Shown here in pieces: positions 1 to 5,106 of a stretch of 6,201 nt of DNA. This stretch comes from Deltaproteobacteria bacterium (GTDB lineage: Bacteria > Desulfobacterota > Desulfobacteria > Desulfobacterales > JAFDCJ01). The DNA lies in contig JAJRVC010000539.1 of the NCBI GenBank assembly GCA_024277475.1, positions 1 to 6,201 on the forward strand, read 5' to 3'. The position numbers and the translations under genes were made by a program. The notes below the pieces were generated by a model. It made no database searches and was not told the origin of the DNA. It saw only the letters and a list, made by a program, of their open reading frames with translations. Position 1 is the first letter of the stretch. The number at the start of each line of letters is the position of its first letter.

Positions 1-28
1 GATTTTGCCATGTTGTCTACCCTTCGGG

Positions 29-124
29 AAAGCCGGAGGACTCCAGATCCTGTGTTGTCAAGGATTCGAGGTAAACGACTACAACTTCACCCTTGACGCC
101 TTGGCTCTGAAGCCCTCCGGCTTT
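29..124. repeat. nested fold-back (imperfect long inverted repeat)
   Basis: Three successive pairs of arms are nested around one centre. AAAGCCGGAGG (29-39) pairs perfectly with CCTCCGGCTTT (114-124). CAGATCC (44-50) pairs with GGCTCTG (103-109) with one mismatch. GTCAAGG (57-63) pairs perfectly with CCTTGAC (91-97). The roughly 27-base centre is unpaired. Such a long folded single strand could be a structured RNA, the end of a mobile element, or a palindromic recombination site. I could not match it to a named family. I looked for attC core sites around it and did not find a proper pair. No convincing protein gene covers it, although one plus frame stays open from base 2 to a stop near 145. 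Confidence 0.5.
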
Positions 125-143
125 TGCAACGTTAAGGTAAACA

Positions 144-172
144 GATGAACACGGATTTAAAATTACAATTTT
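144..172 (+). repeat. short interspersed repeat, copy 1 (GAACACGGAT type)
   Basis: This stretch reads like 5107-5135: both have GATGAACACGGATT or GAATGAACACGGATT followed by an A/T-rich tail ending in ACAATTT. The two copies agree at most positions and have the same orientation. The copy overlaps the last codons and the stop codon (163-165) of the minus-strand toxin gene, so the repeat supplies that gene's end. Confidence 0.6.
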
Positions 173-522
173 ATTACAGAAAGAAAATCAACGGTGTAGG
201 ATGGCAATCCTTTTGGGTGCTTACGGGCGTAACCAGCAAGCATATCGGCTAGTTGGGAGAACCGGTCTCCCGGTATGGAATACGGAATGATCAACAATCC
301 ATAGTGTGGCAAATAGTCGTTAAAAAACTGAACGGTCAAGCGAATGAAATGATCTCTGTTTCTGGTAACAAGGCATCGCTTCTTACGAGCCGAGAACCTG
401 AGCTGTTCCAGATCGGATGCCTGCATCATTTCTGTTTCATGGGCGCTGATGCAATCCACCCCATCTTTCCTGAGCAGTTCGGCTATTTTGGGACTTAGAT
501 CTTCATCCAGATAGAATTTCAT
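163..522 (-). CDS. DUF5615 PIN-like toxin of a DUF433 toxin-antitoxin pair
   Basis: Predicted 119-residue DUF5615 protein, a PIN-like fold usually annotated as a probable ribonuclease toxin. The N-terminal strand carries the acidic cluster LDED (residues 5-8), D37 follows in ASDLEQLRF, and the second signature is LVTRNRDHF (51-59). This subfamily variant has Asn where others have the first Asp of TxDxDF, while D57 is kept. Full family length is about 110-120 residues. The start at 522 is preferred to an upstream GTG near 576, because MKFYLDED is the usual N-terminus and it creates an ATGA overlap with the DUF433 gene upstream. The 18 extra residues of the longer version merely re-read the antitoxin's C-terminal codons. 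The known role is inferred from family pairing; RNase activity is not demonstrated for this protein. Confidence 0.85.
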   Translation of the reverse strand: MKFYLDEDLSPKIAELLRKDGVDCISAHETEMMQASDLEQLRFSARKKRCLVTRNRDHFIRLTVQFFNDYLPHYGLLIIPYSIPGDRFSQLADMLAGYARKHPKGLPSYTVDFLSVIKL

Positions 523-938
523 CCACGGCCTCTGATCAGATGAGGATAAGATTTCGTAACTGTAGTCCTGGACCACGATTCATTTCGTTCAATCTGATCA
601 TCAACTTCTTTGCCGTATGCGTTATAATAACCTATTGCCGCTCTTAACTGTTGTTCGGTTAACCAGTGGTACGCCTTCTGAAGACGTTTGAAATTTTGAT
701 TCACGCCTTTGTAATTCGCAATGACCTCCCAAACTTCGATACCTGTGCCTCCTACTCTGGCCCGTCGGCCGGTTACGCCGTCAGCAAACACAATCCCGGG
801 GCATTTGTACATCTTGATGGCTTCCGAGAGGAGGTCTTTTGTAACAGACGAAAAATCGCGGCCGGACTCACCTGCGATTCGTTCTATTTCTTGTACAGTA
901 TCCTGCGGTATGCGCAGACTTTTTTGAATTGCAATCAT
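519..938 (-). CDS. DUF433 antitoxin with ribbon-helix-helix-like N-terminus
   Basis: Predicted 139 residues. Residues 1-42 (MIAIQKSLRIPQDTVQEIER onward) resemble a ribbon-helix-helix DNA-binding segment: a short strand followed by two helices. Residues 46-75 hold the DUF433 signature in its GIVFADGVTGRRARVGGTGIEVWEVI form, followed by LTEQQLRAAIGYYNAYGKEVD (93-113), the helix-turn-helix-like end of DUF433. The tail SYPHLIRGRG resembles the ends of related proteins, so the full length is probably genuine. The start at 938 is set by AGGAGG four bases upstream; a longer frame to 977 lacks a comparable site. It is first in a two-gene operon and overlaps the toxin by four bases (ATGA). By analogy with such pairs it should bind and neutralise the DUF5615 protein and repress its own promoter. 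Confidence 0.85.
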   Translation of the reverse strand: MIAIQKSLRIPQDTVQEIERIAGESGRDFSSVTKDLLSEAIKMYKCPGIVFADGVTGRRARVGGTGIEVWEVIANYKGVNQNFKRLQKAYHWLTEQQLRAAIGYYNAYGKEVDDQIERNESWSRTTVTKSYPHLIRGRG

Positions 939-940
939 AT

Positions 941-948
941 CTCCTCCT
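941..948 (-). promoter_or_regulatory. strong ribosome binding site for the first DUF433 gene
   Basis: The minus strand reads AGGAGGAG immediately before AT and then the ATG at 938. It fixes the antitoxin start and suggests strong antitoxin translation. No well-spaced -35/-10 pair could be assigned upstream. Confidence 0.7.
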
Positions 949-998
949 AACCTGGATATTAGATAGTTTCCATCCATAAATGGCCCTTTTTCCTCTGA

Positions 999-1058
999 GC
1001 GGCGTTCTCCGCGGGTTTACGTCTGCGAAGTACGAAAAGTACGTCTCAACGTAAACCC
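999..1058. repeat. inverted repeats in the divergent intergenic region
   Basis: GGGTTTACGT (1013-1022) and ACGTAAACCC (1049-1058) are perfect 10-bp inverted arms, with a small GTAC-GAAAA-GTAC hairpin in the loop. Directly before them GCGG (999-1002) and CCGC (1009-1012) form a further small stem. The element lies between the minus-strand DUF433 gene (start 938) and the plus-strand DUF362 gene (start 1254). It has no run of T after it on either strand, so it is not a typical terminator. It may be an operator, a palindromic repeat or a structured leader. Confidence 0.5.
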
Positions 1059-1114
1059 TTGTGCGGCCTTGCCCAGAGAAAAAATTGCTCATTTCTGAAT
1101 TGGAAACTTACACC

Positions 1115-1152
1115 AGTGCCCATGGATAAAAAAGGCTTCGTGGACGGGCACT
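1115..1152. repeat. 7-bp inverted repeat upstream of the DUF362 gene
   Basis: AGTGCCC (1115-1121) and GGGCACT (1146-1152) are perfect arms around a 24-base A-rich loop, about 100 bases before the DUF362 start. No T run follows. The rest of 939-1253 (315 bases) shows no gene; the small open frames there have no recognisable protein. Confidence 0.4.
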
Positions 1153-1244
1153 AGATAATACAGGTGTTTTAAATTTCAATGTATCCCATTAAATGACAGA
1201 GTATTACAGTCTTTGGGATTTGTCAAGTTACCCAAGCTTAACCT

Positions 1245-1248
1245 GAGG
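1245..1248 (+). promoter_or_regulatory. ribosome binding site deciding a TTG start
   Basis: GAGG lies five bases before TTG 1254-1256. The only nearby in-frame ATG (1296) would remove the twin-arginine motif, so the TTG start is preferred. Confidence 0.6.
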
Positions 1249-1253
1249 ATCTA

Positions 1254-2606
1254 TTGTTTACCCGAAGAGAAATATTAAAAATATTGGGATCGGTTATGGG
1301 GGTAGCTTCATTCGGGAAAATATCGATGGCCAAACAGAAAATCTTGAAAAAGACATCCGATAATCCAGCAGTTACAGTCTACAGGGCTGTTAACGGAGAT
1401 TCGGCAACGAATCTTAAAAAGGTGATCGAGTTGATGGGCGGGGTTGAAAACCTTATCGGGGCTAACGATGTGGTGGTGATCAAGCCCAACGTGCAGTGGT
1501 GGAACCAGGGAGCGCCGAATCTTGCTGCTTTAAGCAAGTTGGTCGAAATGGTTATGAACCGGCCGGGAGGTTTTAGCGGCGAGGTCGTGCTGGCGGAAAA
1601 TTGCCACCGGGGGAAGACGCCGTGGAACAGTGCCGGCTGGACGAATTCCTTTGAGCGAAATTCCGGGCTGAGCAAGATTCGCAATTTCAATGCCCTTTGC
1701 CGCCATTTGAAGGAAAAATACGGGGATCGTTTTACCACCTGCCATTTGATCGATGTTGCTGCCGGCAGCCGGCGGGTTTTTTCTCCGGCCGACGGCCCCG
1801 GGTATGTCTATTGTGACGGCAGCGGCGGGGTGCCGAAAATAGCCTTTGATAACGGTGCTGCCGGGGGCGATTTGCGTGAAGTCATCATGACCTATCCCAT
1901 AATTAAAAGTGATCGGGGAACGATTATCGATCTTAAAAACGGGATCTGGCAAAAGGGGGCTTATACCGACCGGCCGCTGCGGTTTATCAATTTTGCGGCC
2001 TTGAATCATCACAGCACTTACTGCGGGTTTACTAGTGTAATCAAGAACTACCTGGGGGTTTCCGATCTGAGCGGGGGACCGGATCCTTTCAACGGCGGCA
2101 AACTGACCGAAAAATATTACAATTTCCATTCCTTTCCCTTCAACAGATGGGCGCCGGGCCCCGCGCCCGGCATGATCGGCGCGGAAATCGGCGAGTATCT
2201 GACTACCATTCGCCGGGCGGATCTGAATATTGTTTCAGCCGAGTGGATCGGCCTGGCATCCAGGGTGGACAAGCCGGTTGCACGGACAAGGGCGGTGCTG
2301 GCTGCAACCGACCCGGTGGCCCTGGATTATCATTGTGCTAAATACATCCTCTATCCAAATTCCGGGATCAGATTTCATAACCCTGACGCTGAGCAAAGCC
2401 CGGCGCATCAGTACCTGAGGGCCTGTGCGGATCACGGGGGAGGGATCTTTGATGAGCGGAAAGTAGCCATAAAATCGTATGATTTTAACAGCGGCAGGTT
2501 TCAGAAGGATGATGAGCTGGTTATTCGCGGCCCAAAAGAATGGGGGAATAAACCCAAAGCGCTTTTAAAATACCTGGCGTTAAGGTATGGATCTTTTTTG
2601 TTGTAA
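1254..2606 (+). CDS. DUF362 family protein with Tat signal
   Basis: A 450-residue protein of the DUF362 family. Residues 3-11 (TRREILKIL) form a twin-arginine motif followed by a short hydrophobic stretch to about residue 26, so export of a folded protein across the cytoplasmic membrane is likely; a cleavage after SMA (24-26) is possible but not certain. Family landmarks are DVVVIKPNVQWW (72-83), FINFAALNHHSTYCGF (244-259) running into SVIKNYLGVSD, ADLNIVSAEWIG (322-333) and ATDPVALDYHCAKYIL (351-366). Some DUF362 proteins carry a ferredoxin-like 4Fe-4S domain; here the cysteines are scattered with no CxxCxxC pattern, so no cluster is expected. The biochemical function of this family is not established, and I assign none. 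The gene stands alone: no plus-strand partner is within 130 bases, and repeats follow its stop. Confidence 0.9.
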   Translation: MFTRREILKILGSVMGVASFGKISMAKQKILKKTSDNPAVTVYRAVNGDSATNLKKVIELMGGVENLIGANDVVVIKPNVQWWNQGAPNLAALSKLVEMVMNRPGGFSGEVVLAENCHRGKTPWNSAGWTNSFERNSGLSKIRNFNALCRHLKEKYGDRFTTCHLIDVAAGSRRVFSPADGPGYVYCDGSGGVPKIAFDNGAAGGDLREVIMTYPIIKSDRGTIIDLKNGIWQKGAYTDRPLRFINFAALNHHSTYCGFTSVIKNYLGVSDLSGGPDPFNGGKLTEKYYNFHSFPFNRWAPGPAPGMIGAEIGEYLTTIRRADLNIVSAEWIGLASRVDKPVARTRAVLAATDPVALDYHCAKYILYPNSGIRFHNPDAEQSPAHQYLRACADHGGGIFDERKVAIKSYDFNSGRFQKDDELVIRGPKEWGNKPKALLKYLALRYGSFLL

Positions 2607-2613
2607 GATTCAC

Positions 2614-2710
2614 CGCAGAGCACGCTGAGAACGCAGAGATAAATTGGAATTAACCACGGAATTGCACGGAGTGAGCACAGAATAATTTTTTAGCCACCGA
2701 CTTACACAGA
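2614..2710 (+). repeat. cluster of degenerate CGCAGAG / CCACGGA repeats
   Basis: Three words of one loose pattern follow the DUF362 stop: CGCAGAGCACGCTGAGAACG with a second CGCAGAG after it (2614-2638), CCACGGAATTGCACGGA (2655-2671) and CCACCGACTTACACAGAC (2694-2711). Each is a pair of near-identical 7-9 base units. Similar words recur at 3384-3412 (reverse), 4961-4995 and 6140-6171. They mark non-coding spacer; no gene is seen in 2607-2742. Confidence 0.6.
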
Positions 2711-2742
2711 CCTTTTCATCGGGCGACCCGCCGTCACTAAAG

Positions 2743-3056
2743 ATGAGCCCACCAAATCTGATCCATCATTTTCTTGAACACAATTCAAAGCGGTTTCCTC
2801 AAAAGGTCGCCTTGATCCATAACGATGTTCGAGCCACTTACAGCCGGATCAACTGCGCCGCCAATAAGATCGCGGGTTTTTTTTGATCTGGGCCTGAAAA
2901 CCGGTGACCGGGTAGCCCTGGTTTTAAACAACAAATTCGCATTTACGGCGGCGGTCCTGAACCAGATGGTCGCTGAGCGGGTTACCGGTTTTTTCCGGTG
3001 TGCCCTCGACCTACGCCTACCTGCTGCACCGTAGAAAATGTGTCGAATTATTTTAA
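2743..3056 (+). pseudogene. AMP-dependent acyl ligase remnant with internal deletions and frameshifts
   Basis: The remains of an adenylate-forming acyl-CoA/acyl-ACP ligase, normally about 500 residues. Frame 1 from ATG 2743 gives MSPPNLIHHFLEHNSKRFPQ and on to AANKIAGFF, then stops at TGA 2884 after an 8-T run. The next frame resumes with DLGLKTGDRVALVLNN, the conserved N-terminal block. It then jumps directly to AAVLNQMVAERVTGF, which in the family lies some 150 residues further on, so the ATP-binding P-loop motif region is missing. At a 6-T run (2989-2994) the frame shifts again to GVPSTYAYLLHR; five T would restore VTGFSGVPSTYAYLLHR. The end RRKCVELF then stop 3054-3056 could be the gene's true C-terminus (GKxDRR-type) joined by another deletion. 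It cannot encode a working enzyme. In the family it activates carboxylic acids for loading onto the ACP that follows 20 bases downstream. Confidence 0.8.
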
Positions 3057-3076
3057 AAGGTGAGGCCTAAAGATTT

Positions 3077-3334
3077 ATGGAGCACGCAAAGACGATAAGA
3101 AACTAAAGTGTAGAAAACTTTCTTTTTGGCGACGATGAAAACCTGCAGGAAGACACCTCGTTTCTGGAAAACGGCATCGTCGATTCCACCGGCATCATGG
3201 AGCTGGTGGCCTTCGTGGAGAAGACGTATGCAATACTGGTCGAGGACGAAGAGTTGCTGCCGGAAAATTTTGATACGATACAGAACATAGCCCATTATAT
3301 CGAACGTAAGCGCAATGGGAACCCTTGCGGGTGA
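3077..3334 (+). pseudogene. acyl carrier protein with in-frame TAA at codon 10
   Basis: From ATG 3077, preceded by AGGTGAGG (3058-3065), one frame runs 85 codons to TGA 3332-3334, interrupted only by TAA at 3104-3106. The N-terminus MEHAKTIRN, the stop, then SVENFLFGDDENLQED match a phosphopantetheine-binding carrier protein. The prosthetic-group serine lies in the motif GIVDSTGIMELV, the DST variant typical of carrier proteins paired with acyl ligases and asparagine synthases rather than the fatty-acid DSL. Length is normal for the family. A single T-to-A change of a TTA Leu codon would explain the stop. No ATG, GTG or TTG start with a ribosome site lies just after the stop in frame, so re-initiation is unlikely. 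It probably once held an acyl or aminoacyl intermediate supplied by the upstream ligase. Confidence 0.8.
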
Positions 3335-3383
3335 ATAATAGGAATGAATTCTACCGAATCTAAACGTTCTAAAATATAAAATC

Positions 3384-3412
3384 GTCTGTCTGAGTCTGCG
3401 TGTGTCCGTGGC
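3384..3412 (-). repeat. interspersed repeat, GCCACGGACACACGCAGAC type
   Basis: The minus strand reads GCCACGGACACACGCAGAC followed by TCAGACAGACG, closely resembling GCCACAGACACACACGGAC at 4961-4979 on the plus strand. It sits between the ACP remnant and the asparagine synthase fragment, where the 5' two-thirds of the latter should be. It may therefore mark an insertion or deletion end. The bases 3335-3444 contain no gene apart from an 11-codon frame at 3344-3379. Confidence 0.55.
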
Positions 3413-3444
3413 AAAAAAATACTTAAAATCGACTCCAATGGACC

Positions 3445-3697
3445 TTGAACCCTCGCTATTTGAAGTTGCTTCCGCCTGATTTTGAATCCTGGAGATCGCT
3501 TTCGAAAGCACAGTATACGGAAATATCCATTTTTCTCTCAAATTACCTGCTTTCTTCGCAAGGTGATCGCATAGCCATGGCGCATTCGGTAGAGGGCCGC
3601 TACCCCTTCCTGGACCATCGGGTGATAGAATTTGCTTCACGAGTGCCCGGCCGCATGAAATTAAATGGGCTGAAGGAAAAATTTATTTTAAAAAACG
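3445..3697 (+). pseudogene. asparagine synthase (glutamine-hydrolysing) internal fragment
   Basis: About 84 residues of the synthetase (ATP-pyrophosphatase) domain of an AsnB-type amidotransferase, which is normally about 600 residues. It reads LKLLPPDFESWRSLSKAQYT, then LSNYLLSSQGDRIAMAHSVE and GRYPFLDHRVIEFASRVP, ending in GLKEKFILKNA. The SVEGRYPFLDHR block is diagnostic. The N-terminal glutaminase domain (Cys2), the SGGxDS ATP loop and the C-terminal tail are absent. No real start exists: TTG 3445 lies right after the repeat zone. After KNA the frame continues about 32 codons to TGA 3793 as out-of-frame NAD synthetase sequence. In clusters with an acyl ligase and ACP such proteins amidate a carboxylate; this one is dead. 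Confidence 0.85.
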
Positions 3698-4012
3698 CAG
3701 GTTTATCAGTTAGCGGAATTCCTCGGGATCCCTGGGGAGATAAGAAGGCGACCGCCCACGACGGACACCTACTCATTGCCTCAAGGTCAGGATGAGTTTT
3801 ATTTTTCTCTTCCTTATGATCAAATGGACCTATGCCTGTACTCAAAAAATAATGGCATCCCTGTTGAAACTGTAGCGGCGCATCTCGGCCTCACGGTAGA
3901 GCAGGTGGAACGGGTCTATAGCGATATTGACCGCAAGAGAAATATGACCCGCTATTTACACCTGGTATCTTTGCTTATAGATGATGTGCCCGAGATAGAT
4001 CTGAAAATATAG
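3692..4012 (+). pseudogene. nadE: NAD synthetase (NadE-type) C-terminal fragment fused to asnB remnant
   Basis: In the +1 frame relative to the asnB fragment, 106 codons from 3692 to TAG 4010-4012 encode the C-terminal third of an ammonia-dependent NAD synthetase. The segment KTQVYQLAEFLGIPGEIRRR is followed by RPPTTDTYSLPQGQDEFYF, SLPYDQMDLCLYSKN, GLTVEQVERVYSDIDRKR and TRYLHL. The family catalyses ATP-dependent amidation of nicotinic acid adenine dinucleotide. The N-terminal SGGxDS loop and first two-thirds are missing, so it cannot function. The only start-like codon inside the good match is TTG 3776, too late for a domain. The junction at about 3691-3700 (AAAAACGCAG) fits both parents. 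Whether the parent was the housekeeping enzyme or a cluster-specific relative cannot be decided from this piece. Confidence 0.85.
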
Positions 4013-4021
4013 GGGCGAATT

Positions 4022-4381
4022 TTAAATATTTCTTATTCCAGCCCGGGCAGGCTCCAGGACAACGAAATTTCTCATAATCTCGAGACCGTGAATATCAACA
4101 AGGACTTTAATTCCTTCGCCGAGTTGTCTACGTGCGTTTGCTGGGAAACGGATTAAAATAACTCCCGATACATTTTCACCATGTGCGAAGACCCATTCTC
4201 CGAAATCTTTGTCCTCAGTCAGCAATATCCGATTTTCTTTAGTCGCATGCCGCAGAACCTGTTGATCAGAAGCTGAAGGAAAAGATTCCGCCACAGACAA
4301 TACATCGTATTCCGCTGATCGTAGTGTCCGAACGACTAAAAAGTCGCAGCCCTCATCGGCTAAAAACTTAATCTCTTTCAA
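4022..4381 (-). CDS. DUF5615 PIN-like toxin, second pair
   Basis: Predicted 119 residues, full length for DUF5615. MKEIKFLADEG (1-11) holds the first acidic pair D9-E10; D39 lies in SASDQQVLRHA; the second signature is the canonical ILLTEDKDFGEWVF (52-65), with D57 and D59. It is therefore closer to the standard family than the protein encoded at 163-522, with which it shares little beyond the motifs. The start is TTG at 4381-4379, one base after the DUF433 stop codon, with AGGGA (4388-4392) six bases before it inside the antitoxin's end; no ATG is available near. Translation should be coupled to the antitoxin. Its 3' end faces the nadE remnant across nine bases. Toxic RNase activity is inferred from family, not shown. 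Confidence 0.85.
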   Translation of the reverse strand: MKEIKFLADEGCDFLVVRTLRSAEYDVLSVAESFPSASDQQVLRHATKENRILLTEDKDFGEWVFAHGENVSGVILIRFPANARRQLGEGIKVLVDIHGLEIMRNFVVLEPARAGIRNI

Positions 4382-4382
4382 C

Positions 4383-4622
4383 TCAGGTCCCTGTTCTTAA
4401 ATAGATAAGCGTTTCATTAGCCATGTGCTCGGCAGCATACAGCAAGGCGGCTTGAATGTCATCTTTTTTAAGATTTGGGTACGCATCCAGAAGATCTTCA
4501 AAGGCTGCGCCCTCTCCCAGCTTCCGAATAATAAGTTCGACTGGAATCCTAGTTCCTTTGATGACAGATTTACCTAACATAACATCCGGATTTATTGCGA
4601 TTTTATCATGGTGTGTTTTCAT
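4383..4622 (-). CDS. DUF433 antitoxin, second pair
   Basis: Predicted 79 residues, the compact DUF433 form without an added DNA-binding N-terminus. The strand KIAINPDVMLGKSVIKGTRI (7-26), continuing PVELIIRKL, is the classic DUF433 signature GKPxIRGTRIPV with Ser for Pro. YPNLKKDDIQAALLYAAEH (48-66) is the C-terminal helix-turn-helix-like part. It starts with ATG at 4622; the ribosome site is weak (GTGAAG about eight bases upstream). It is the first gene of a two-gene unit with the DUF5615 toxin one base downstream. By family it should neutralise that toxin and may regulate the promoter. Confidence 0.87.
   Translation of the reverse strand: MKTHHDKIAINPDVMLGKSVIKGTRIPVELIIRKLGEGAAFEDLLDAYPNLKKDDIQAALLYAAEHMANETLIYLRTGT
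4388..4392 (-). promoter_or_regulatory. ribosome binding site for the TTG-started toxin
   Basis: AGGGA on the minus strand lies six bases before TTG 4381-4379 and within the last codons of the antitoxin gene. It supports the TTG start. Confidence 0.5.
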
Positions 4623-4653
4623 AATTTTTGCTTCACTGCATATTTAAAAGGAG

Positions 4654-4680
4654 ATAATAGATTTATAAATTGCTTGTAAA
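4654..4680 (-). promoter_or_regulatory. possible sigma70-type promoter of the second DUF433 operon
   Basis: On the minus strand TTTACA (4680-4675) and TATTAT (4659-4654) each match consensus in five of six positions, but the spacing of 15 is short of the usual 17. A perfect 10-bp palindrome ATTTATAAAT (4661-4670) fills most of the spacer and could serve as an operator. The sites lie 32-58 bases upstream of the ATG. Confidence 0.35.
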
Positions 4681-4734
4681 AATTCGAGCTTAAAAGCTGA
4701 AATGGTTTAAGCACCATCCATGTTAAAAGTCAAA

Positions 4735-4750
4735 TTTATTTGCAAATAAA
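4735..4750. repeat. perfect 16-bp palindrome TTTATTTGCAAATAAA
   Basis: The sequence is its own reverse complement with no spacer. It lies about 113 bases upstream of the second antitoxin start, next to a TTGACT hexamer on the minus strand (4728-4733) that lacks a good -10 box at the right spacing. Possible protein-binding site or the tail of a bidirectional terminator; undecided. Confidence 0.45.
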
Positions 4751-4784
4751 AGGTGGGGTCAAAAGCTTGAATAGTGAATAAAGG

Positions 4785-4850
4785 AAGTTGAAGTGACTAA
4801 AGTGAGCTAAAGTTGGAAGATCAGAAGTCAGAGGTCGGAAGTCAGAGATC
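4785..4850 (+). repeat. purine-rich interspersed repeat, copy 1
   Basis: It starts AAGTTGAAGTGACTAAAGTG, continues AGCTAAAGTTGGAAGATCAG and ends in alternating AAGTCAGAGGTCGG units. The same order of words recurs at 5976-6041 in the same orientation, and the second half recurs at 5045-5075. The strand is almost all purine. The minus-strand open frame across it (4736-4933) is a by-product of low complexity. Confidence 0.75.
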
Positions 4851-4920
4851 GGAGGGAAGAGGGCTGATGGTCGAGAAGAAGGTGAGAAGGTAAGACGGTG
4901 GACGGTAAGGGATGACCGTC

Positions 4921-4946
4921 GAACATCGAACACTGAATTTTGAATG
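4921..4946 (+). repeat. GAACATCGAACA-type repeat
   Basis: GAACATCGAACACTGAATTT followed by TGAATG is built of near-repeated 8-base units. It follows the purine-rich repeat directly and belongs to the same mosaic of intergenic words; it is not coding. Confidence 0.45.
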
Positions 4947-4960
4947 AAAAGGAAAAATTA

Positions 4961-4995
4961 GCCACAGACACACACGGACCGACACAGACATAAAG
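4961..4995 (+). repeat. GCCACAGACACACACGGAC-type repeat
   Basis: GCCACAGACACACACGGAC followed by CGACACAGACATAAAG. The first part is the direct counterpart of the inverted copy at 3384-3412; the last 12 bases ACAGACATAAAG recur exactly at 5939-5950. Confidence 0.6.
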
Positions 4996-5044
4996 AAAGG
5001 GGGGCTTGCGGCGGGGAAAAGATGAAAAGGGGTGAGGGACGAGG

Positions 5045-5075
5045 GAAGATCAGAAGACAGGTGTCGGAGGTCGGA
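5045..5075 (+). repeat. purine-rich interspersed repeat, partial copy
   Basis: GAAGATCAGAAGACAGGTGT followed by CGGAGGTCGG repeats the second half of the elements at 4785-4850 and 5976-6041; the 14 bases GAAGATCAGAAGAC are identical to the latter. Confidence 0.65.
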
Positions 5076-5106
5076 AAGGGAAAAATACTAAAAGCAATTT
5101 GGACAC

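Noticed and set aside
29..135. Integron attC site
   Set aside because: The fold-back is of suitable size, but I found no matching pair of RYYYAAC and GTTRRRY core sites at its ends.
666..950. Plus-strand open frames of 94 and 68 residues
   Set aside because: They are antisense to the first DUF433 gene, which has clear family motifs and a strong ribosome site.
1530..2129. 199-residue minus-strand open frame
   Set aside because: It is the antisense shadow of the intact DUF362 gene.
3344..3379. 11-codon frame MNSTESKRSKI after GGA, nine bases after the ACP stop
   Set aside because: It could be the cut-off start of the next cluster gene, but it is too short to assign.
3053..3640. 195-residue minus-strand open frame
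   Set aside because: It runs antisense across the ACP and asparagine synthase remnants, whose plus-strand family motifs are clear; its protein has no recognisable domain.
3445..3795. 116-residue asparagine synthase-like open frame as a functional gene
   Set aside because: It lacks both the glutaminase domain and the ATP loop, and its last third is out-of-frame NAD synthetase sequence.
3776..4012. 78-residue protein starting at TTG as a stand-alone gene
   Set aside because: It is the tail of an NAD synthetase whose matching sequence continues upstream to 3692 in the same frame; no domain would fold from this piece alone.
4736..4933. 65-residue minus-strand open frame rich in Ser, Pro, Leu and Phe
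   Set aside because: It is produced by the purine-rich repeat and has low complexity; no ribosome site.
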